This document shows positions 59,877 through 64,000 of a stretch of DNA of 64,000 bases, piece by piece. Numbering within the stretch: position 1 is the stretch's first letter; each line of letters starts with the position of its first letter. This DNA comes from Pseudoflavonifractor gallinarum (GTDB lineage: Bacteria > Bacillota > Clostridia > Oscillospirales > Oscillospiraceae), in NCBI RefSeq assembly GCF_014982855.1, contig NZ_JADCKF010000001.1, positions 186,001 to 250,000 on the forward strand, written 5' to 3'. The position numbers and the translations under genes are program-made. The notes beneath the pieces are model-generated. The model was not told the DNA's origin. It worked only from the letters and a program-made list of their open reading frames with translations, and made no database searches.

Positions 59877-60677
59877 ATGAGACGAGTTTTGACTATCGCG
59901 GGCAGTGATTCCAGCGGCGGCGCCGGGATCCAGGCCGACCTGAAGACTATGACCTGCCTGGGGGTGTATGGCATGAGCGCCATCACCGCCCTGACGGCCC
60001 AGAATACCACCGGCGTGCGGGAGGTATTGGAGGCGACCCCGGCTTTTGTGGGCGCACAGCTGGACTGCGTGTTTGAGGATATCCGGCCCGATGCGGTAAA
60101 GATCGGCATGGTCTCCAACGCCGACATCATCCGCGTCATTGCCGCCAAGCTGCGGGAATACCGGGCAGAGCGTATTGTGGTGGACCCGGTGATGGTGGCC
60201 ACCAGCGGCAGCGCGCTCATGCAGGACACTGCCCTCACTGCGCTGATGGAGGAGCTCTTCCCCCTGGCGGCGGTGATCACGCCCAATCTCCCCGAGACCC
60301 AGCGGCTGTGCGGCTTTGCGGTGGAGAGCGAAGCGGACATGCTCCGTGCCGCCCGCACCATTGGAGAGCGGCTCCCCGGGGGCGTACTGGTCAAGGGCGG
60401 CCATCGGAGCGATACGGCGGACGATCTCCTCTGGTGGAAGGGCGAGGCCATCTGGTTCCGCTCCCCCCGGGTGGACAATCCCAACAACCACGGCTCGGGC
60501 TGCACCCTCTCCTCCGCCATCGCCTCCTTCTTGGCCCTGGGGGAGGAGCTGCCCGAGGCAGTGCGGAAGGGCAAGACCTATATTACCGCCGCCATGGAGG
60601 CCCAGCTGGATCTGGGCCAGGGCAGCGGCCCGCTCAAGCACAACTACGCCATTGCAGAAGGAGGAAGCGTACAATGA
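59877..60677 (+). CDS. thiD: Hydroxymethylpyrimidine/phosphomethylpyrimidine kinase ThiD
   Basis: A 266-residue kinase that phosphorylates HMP and HMP-P for thiamine synthesis. Ribokinase-fold features are AGSDSSGGAGIQADLKT at the N-terminus, GGVLVKGGH and the C-terminal anion hole NNHGSGCTLSSAIA. ATG 59877 has AAAGGAG upstream; the frame opens at 59802 inside the terminator and is not used. It is the first gene of the riboswitch-controlled operon, and its stop overlaps the next ATG. Confidence 0.95.
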   Translation: MRRVLTIAGSDSSGGAGIQADLKTMTCLGVYGMSAITALTAQNTTGVREVLEATPAFVGAQLDCVFEDIRPDAVKIGMVSNADIIRVIAAKLREYRAERIVVDPVMVATSGSALMQDTALTALMEELFPLAAVITPNLPETQRLCGFAVESEADMLRAARTIGERLPGGVLVKGGHRSDTADDLLWWKGEAIWFRSPRVDNPNNHGSGCTLSSAIASFLALGEELPEAVRKGKTYITAAMEAQLDLGQGSGPLKHNYAIAEGGSVQ

Positions 60678-60970
60678 ACGCAAGCATTGCCATTCAGGTC
60701 CTGCCCAAGGTGATGGAGCAGGAGGAGACCCGGCGGATCGTGGACGAGGTCATCGCCTATCTGGCCTCCACAGGGCTGCACTATGTGGTGGGGCCCTTCG
60801 AGACCACGCTGGAGGGCGATCTGGAGGAGCTTCTGGACATCGTCAAACAGTGCTGCCGCATCTGCGTGGAAGCCGGTGCCCCCAGCGTGATGAGCTATGT
60901 GAAGATCAGCTATAAGCCCGACGGCGTGTGGACCATCGACGACAAGACGGGCAAATATCAGAATCGTTGA
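60674..60970 (+). CDS. Thiamine-binding protein, MTH1187/YkoF-like
   Basis: A 98-residue ferredoxin-like-fold protein of the MTH1187/DUF77 family, which binds thiamine. Family features are SIAIQVLPKV at the N-terminus and FETTLEGDLEELL in the middle. It overlaps the thiD stop by four bases and precedes thiW, so a role in handling thiamine or the HMP precursor during uptake is likely. GAAGGAGG lies upstream of the ATG. Confidence 0.85.
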   Translation: MNASIAIQVLPKVMEQEETRRIVDEVIAYLASTGLHYVVGPFETTLEGDLEELLDIVKQCCRICVEAGAPSVMSYVKISYKPDGVWTIDDKTGKYQNR

Positions 60971-60983
60971 GGAGGCTGCCGAA

Positions 60984-61520
60984 ATGAAAGTGACTGCGGA
61001 TACCCATACCATGACCCGTGCCAACAGCCTTTCCGTGCGCCGGATGGTACTGGCCGCCATGCTGGCGGGCCTGGGCTTTGTACTCTCCACCTTTGTCTAC
61101 TTCCCCTCCATGGCGCCCTTCCAGCACTTCTGCAACATCCTGGGCGCGGTGTTCCTGGGACCCTGGTACGGCTTTGCGGCGGCCCTGCTCACGGGACTGC
61201 TGCGGATGCTCACCGGGCGGACCATCCAGGCGGTGGTGGGCGCCGTGTTCGGCGCGTTCCTCTCGGGGCTGCTCTATCAGAAGACCCAGAAGCTGTGGAT
61301 GGGCTATGTGGGTGAGGTCATCGGCACCGGCTTTATCAGCGCCATGGTGGCCTATCCCCTGATGAAGCAGTTCTACGGACTGGACGCCCAGTCCCCCTTC
61401 TTCTACATCCCGGCTTACCTGCCCTCCTCCGCTGTGGGCGGCTTGATGGGCTGCGCCGTTATCCTGCTCCTCAAGCGTTCCGGTGCACTGGATCGGATGC
61501 TGGAGCAGCTCAAGCGCTGA
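60984..61520 (+). CDS. thiW: ThiW, thiamine-precursor ECF transporter S component
   Basis: A 178-residue membrane protein with five or six helices, of the ThiW family: the substrate-binding S component of an energy-coupling-factor transporter thought to carry the thiazole precursor. The LAAMLAGLGFVLSTFVYFP stretch in helix 1 and GAVFGAFLSGLLYQK are characteristic. The shared EcfA/A'/T module is not in the window, as expected for a group II ECF system. GAGGAGG lies before ATG 60984. Confidence 0.9.
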   Translation: MKVTADTHTMTRANSLSVRRMVLAAMLAGLGFVLSTFVYFPSMAPFQHFCNILGAVFLGPWYGFAAALLTGLLRMLTGRTIQAVVGAVFGAFLSGLLYQKTQKLWMGYVGEVIGTGFISAMVAYPLMKQFYGLDAQSPFFYIPAYLPSSAVGGLMGCAVILLLKRSGALDRMLEQLKR

Positions 61521-61528
61521 GGTGAAGC

Positions 61529-62365
61529 ATGGAGAGAACGGAACTTGCCTCCTGCCTGGGGGCGGTGCGGGAGCGTACCCCCTTGGTCCAGTGCATTACC
61601 AATTTTGTGACCGTCAACGACTGCGCCAATATCCTGCTGGCCGCCGGCGGCTCTCCCACCATGGCCCACGACATCCGTGAGGTGGAGGAGGCCGTAGCGG
61701 GGGTCCAGGCCCTGGTCCTGAACCTGGGCGCCATCGGGGATGTGGAGGCCATGCTCCTGGCCGGAAAGCGGGCCAACCAGCTGGGCATCCCGGTGGTGCT
61801 GGACCCGGTGGCGGCGGGGGTCACCTCCCTGCGGCGGGAGGCCTGCCGCCGCCTCCTCGCCGAGCTGCGCTTCACCGTGATCCGGGGCAATGCCTCCGAG
61901 ATCCGCGCCCTGGCCCTGGGCGCAGAGGGCGGGAGCGGCGTGGATGTGTCGGCCGGCGACGCGGTCACCGAGGAGAATCTCTCCCGGGGCGTGGAGCTGT
62001 GCCGCCGTCTGGCGGAGTCTACGGGGGCGGTGACCGCCCTCTCGGGCCAGGTGGACATCCTGTCCGACGGAACACAGACCGTTCTGATCCGGGGCGGCGT
62101 GCCCACCATGAGCCGGGTGACGGGGAGCGGGTGTATGCTCACCGCCCTGCTGGGGGCTTTCTGCGGGGCCAACCCGGAGCGCCCGCTGGCGGCAGCGGCT
62201 GCCGCCGTGGCCGCCATGGATCTGGCGGGAGAGAGGGCCGAGGCCCGCCGCCTCCAAAACGGCACCGGAAACGCCACCTTCCGCACCGATCTGATCGACG
62301 CGGTGTTCAATCTGACCGAGGACGAACTGAGAGAAGGAGTACGCTATGAAATTTACCAGGGATGA
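61529..62365 (+). CDS. thiM: Hydroxyethylthiazole kinase ThiM
   Basis: A 278-residue kinase that phosphorylates the thiazole alcohol so that it can be joined to HMP-PP. Features: CITNFVTVNDCANILLA and GGSPTMAHD at the N-terminus, DPVAAGV in the middle, and the C-terminal VTGSGCMLTALLGAF. Its presence together with thiD, thiE and thiW indicates salvage of thiamine precursors. It overlaps thiE by 20 bases. Confidence 0.95.
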   Translation: MERTELASCLGAVRERTPLVQCITNFVTVNDCANILLAAGGSPTMAHDIREVEEAVAGVQALVLNLGAIGDVEAMLLAGKRANQLGIPVVLDPVAAGVTSLRREACRRLLAELRFTVIRGNASEIRALALGAEGGSGVDVSAGDAVTEENLSRGVELCRRLAESTGAVTALSGQVDILSDGTQTVLIRGGVPTMSRVTGSGCMLTALLGAFCGANPERPLAAAAAAVAAMDLAGERAEARRLQNGTGNATFRTDLIDAVFNLTEDELREGVRYEIYQG

Positions 62366-63005
62366 GATCCGCAGCGCCATGCTGCTCTATGCCGTGACCG
62401 ACCGGAGCTGGCTGGGGGAGCGCACCCTCCCCGAGATGACCGAGGAGGTGCTGCGCAGCGGCGCCACTTTCCTTCAGGTCCGGGAGAAGGGGATGGACCA
62501 CGACGCCTTTTTGGCTGAGGCCGAGATCCTCAAAGAGCAGGCCGGGCGCTATCACGTGCCCTTTGTGGTCAACGACTCCATTGAAGTGGCCCTGGAGTGC
62601 GATGCCGACGGCGTCCATGTGGGCCAGAGCGACATCGTAGGCAAGGATGTGCGCGCCATGATCGGCCCGGATAAGATCCTGGGCATCTCGGCCAACACGG
62701 TGGAGACCGCCCTGGCCGCCCAGCAGGCGGGGGCCGACTACATCGGCGTGGGCGCGGTCTTCGGTACCACCACCAAGAAGGACGCCAAGAGCCTGACGGT
62801 GGAGGCGCTGCGGGCCATCTGCGACGCGGTGGACATCCCCGTGGTGGCCATCGGCGGCATCAGCGCGGACAACCTCCTCCAGCTCCAGGGGAGCGGGGTG
62901 GATGGCGTGGCCGTGGTCTCCGCCATCTTTGCCCAGCCTGATCCCGGCGCGGCCACCGCCCATCTGCGCACCCTGGCCGAGGAGCTGGTGGCGGACCATG
63001 GATAA
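62346..63005 (+). CDS. thiE: Thiamine-phosphate synthase ThiE
   Basis: A 219-residue TIM-barrel enzyme that joins HMP-PP and thiazole phosphate to thiamine phosphate. Motifs: ATFLQVREKGMD, FVVNDSIEVALECDADGVHVGQSD, GVGAVFGTTTKKDA and VAIGGISADNL. It overlaps thiM at the start and the HAD gene at the end by 8 bases, in keeping with a tightly packed operon. Confidence 0.95.
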   Translation: MKFTRDEIRSAMLLYAVTDRSWLGERTLPEMTEEVLRSGATFLQVREKGMDHDAFLAEAEILKEQAGRYHVPFVVNDSIEVALECDADGVHVGQSDIVGKDVRAMIGPDKILGISANTVETALAAQQAGADYIGVGAVFGTTTKKDAKSLTVEALRAICDAVDIPVVAIGGISADNLLQLQGSGVDGVAVVSAIFAQPDPGAATAHLRTLAEELVADHG

Positions 63006-63639
63006 GGGCTTTTGCATTTTCGACATGGACGGCACCCTGGTGGACTCCATGGGATACTGGCGGCGATTGGGCCGGGATTATCTGGAACAGCGGGGCGTAT
63101 CTCCCACGGCGGAGCAGCTGGCCCCCATCGGCCCCATGACCATGCTGGAGTCGGCCGCCTATTTTATGGAGACCTTCCACATCCCGGGCCCACCTGCGGC
63201 CATTGTGGAGGAGATGCACGCCGTCATGGAAGACCACTACCGCCGGGACATCCCACTCAAGGGGGGCGTGAAGGCATATCTGGAGGGACTCCGGGACCGG
63301 GGGGTCCGCCTCTGTGTGGCCACCGCCACGGCTGAGCCCCTCTCCCACGCCTGCCTGGAACGGCTGGAGGTGGACGGATGCTTTGACTTCCTCCTCAGCT
63401 GCGAGACCCTGGGGGTGGGAAAGTCCCGACCGGACATCTATCTGGAGGCCGCCCGCCGTCTGGGGGCGGCGCCGGGCGAGATCGCCGTCTTTGAGGATGC
63501 GCTCTACGCCGTACGCACCGCCCGGGAGGCGGGATTTTACGTGGTGGGCGTGGCCGAGGAGGCCTACGCCGGGGACTGGCCCCAGGTGTGCGCCCTCGCC
63601 CATGAGACCATCACCGATTGGAGGAACTGCGTTCTATGA
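62998..63639 (+). CDS. HAD-family phosphatase in the thiamine operon
   Basis: A 213-residue haloacid-dehalogenase-type hydrolase with the core motifs FDMDGTLVDS (nucleophile and acid Asp), VATAT, KSRPDIY and FEDALYAV. It is of the beta-phosphoglucomutase-like kind. Its position between thiE and tenA suggests dephosphorylation of thiamine phosphate or an HMP or thiazole phosphate, but the substrate is not evident. ATG 62998 overlaps thiE by 8 bases; its stop overlaps the tenA start. Confidence 0.87.
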   Translation: MDKGFCIFDMDGTLVDSMGYWRRLGRDYLEQRGVSPTAEQLAPIGPMTMLESAAYFMETFHIPGPPAAIVEEMHAVMEDHYRRDIPLKGGVKAYLEGLRDRGVRLCVATATAEPLSHACLERLEVDGCFDFLLSCETLGVGKSRPDIYLEAARRLGAAPGEIAVFEDALYAVRTAREAGFYVVGVAEEAYAGDWPQVCALAHETITDWRNCVL

Positions 63640-64000
63640 CTGTGACCCAGCGTCTTTATGAGGCCGCCCGACCCATTTGGGAGGCCTGCCATGCCCATCC
63701 CTTTGTCACCGGGATCGGGGACGGCACCCTGGAGGTGGAAAAATTCCGGTACTTCCTGCTCCAGGACTATCTGTACCTCTTTGATTACGCCCGCGTCTTT
63801 GCCTGGGGCGTGGTAAAGGCCCGCAGCCCCGAGCTGATGCGCTTTTTTTCGGCCAACGTGGACGCCATCCTGGGGGGCGAGATGAAGATCCACCGGGCCT
63901 ACATGGCCCGCCTGGGCATCACGGAGGAGCAGGTCTTCGCGGTGCGTCCCGCTCTGCCCAACCTCTCCTACACCAATTACATGCTCTCGGCTGCTGCCGC
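63636..64000 (+). CDS. tenA: TenA-family aminopyrimidine aminohydrolase/thiaminase II, 3' truncated by window edge
   Basis: The first 121 residues of a TenA-like protein, which hydrolyses amino-HMP in thiamine salvage. Visible family features are IWEACHAHPFVTGIGDGTL, FRYFLLQDYLYLFDYARVF and LPNLSYTNYMLSAA. The start ATG 63636 overlaps the HAD stop in ATGA. The C-terminal part with the catalytic cysteine and glutamate lies outside the window. The salvage set without ThiC or ThiG is consistent with an organism that imports precursors. Confidence 0.92.
   Translation, partial: MTVTQRLYEAARPIWEACHAHPFVTGIGDGTLEVEKFRYFLLQDYLYLFDYARVFAWGVVKARSPELMRFFSANVDAILGGEMKIHRAYMARLGITEEQVFAVRPALPNLSYTNYMLSAAA

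Noticed and set aside
1-64000. CRISPR arrays, tRNA or rRNA genes, insertion sequences, prophage or plasmid genes
   Set aside because: None were seen: no regularly spaced repeats, no cloverleaf with GGTTCRANYCC, and no transposase, integrase or phage structural protein among the frames.

Overview
The window reads as chromosome from a GC-rich, low-promoter-GC anaerobic Firmicute. Purine-rich Shine-Dalgarno sites, sigma-A type promoters in short AT-rich gaps, a selenium-dependent purine-degradation cluster, ThiW-based thiamine salvage and a SARP-controlled pilus-like island together suggest a gut Oscillospiraceae (Flavonifractor/Lawsonibacter-like). That placement is inference from gene content; no rRNA or species marker is present. 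I see no tRNA, rRNA, insertion sequence, prophage or CRISPR array.

1-10.5 kb is housekeeping: the C-terminal part of a penicillin-binding protein, a GH13 glycosidase, an MFS transporter, recJ and a RelA/SpoT enzyme, then an ATP-grasp ligase plus an aspartate/glutamate racemase that together look like a D-aspartate ligase system for peptidoglycan.

10.5-29.3 kb is the metabolic centre. It holds a selenium block (DUF3343 protein, YedF/TusA-like protein, YedE transporter, selD and a LysR regulator), two tandem BMP-family lipoproteins and a selenium-dependent xanthine dehydrogenase. Divergent from these run diaminopropionate ammonia-lyase (ygeX), ygeY, ygeW, carbamate kinase, RidA and two NCS2 purine permeases. 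SelD is itself a selenoprotein: its reading frame runs through an in-frame UGA (13407-13409) with a SECIS-like hairpin just downstream, so a standard ORF call truncates it. The genes fit import of purines, selenium-dependent hydroxylation, ring breakdown to 2,3-diaminopropionate and carbamoyl compounds, and ATP recovery by carbamate kinase.

29.3-50.2 kb is mixed chromosome: dCMP deaminase, a zinc-ribbon membrane protein, a YeiH-type exporter with a divergent LysR, an ABC-F protein, a MarR-MATE operon with a perfect 26-bp operator palindrome, secreted proteins, YbaK, an M42 peptidase, a CBS protein behind a strong leader hairpin, a QueG-like protein, a MurE-type ligase with a non-standard substrate motif, an orphan response regulator, a 2-hydroxyacid dehydrogenase, and TatD with its radical SAM partner.

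50.3-57.5 kb is one apparent operon: a SARP/BTAD regulator with a degenerate GGDEF-like C-terminus, a sortase, a secreted transglutaminase-like protein, a GspF/PilC platform protein, four small single-pass pilin-like proteins and a PilT ATPase. It lacks an assembly ATPase, a recognisable major pilin and a prepilin peptidase. This is the best candidate for an under-described system.

57.7-64 kb carries a DUF6514 protein, an NSS-family sodium-dependent transporter, and a TPP-riboswitch-controlled thiamine salvage operon (thiD, thiamine-binding protein, thiW, thiM, thiE, HAD phosphatase, tenA) that runs off the right edge.
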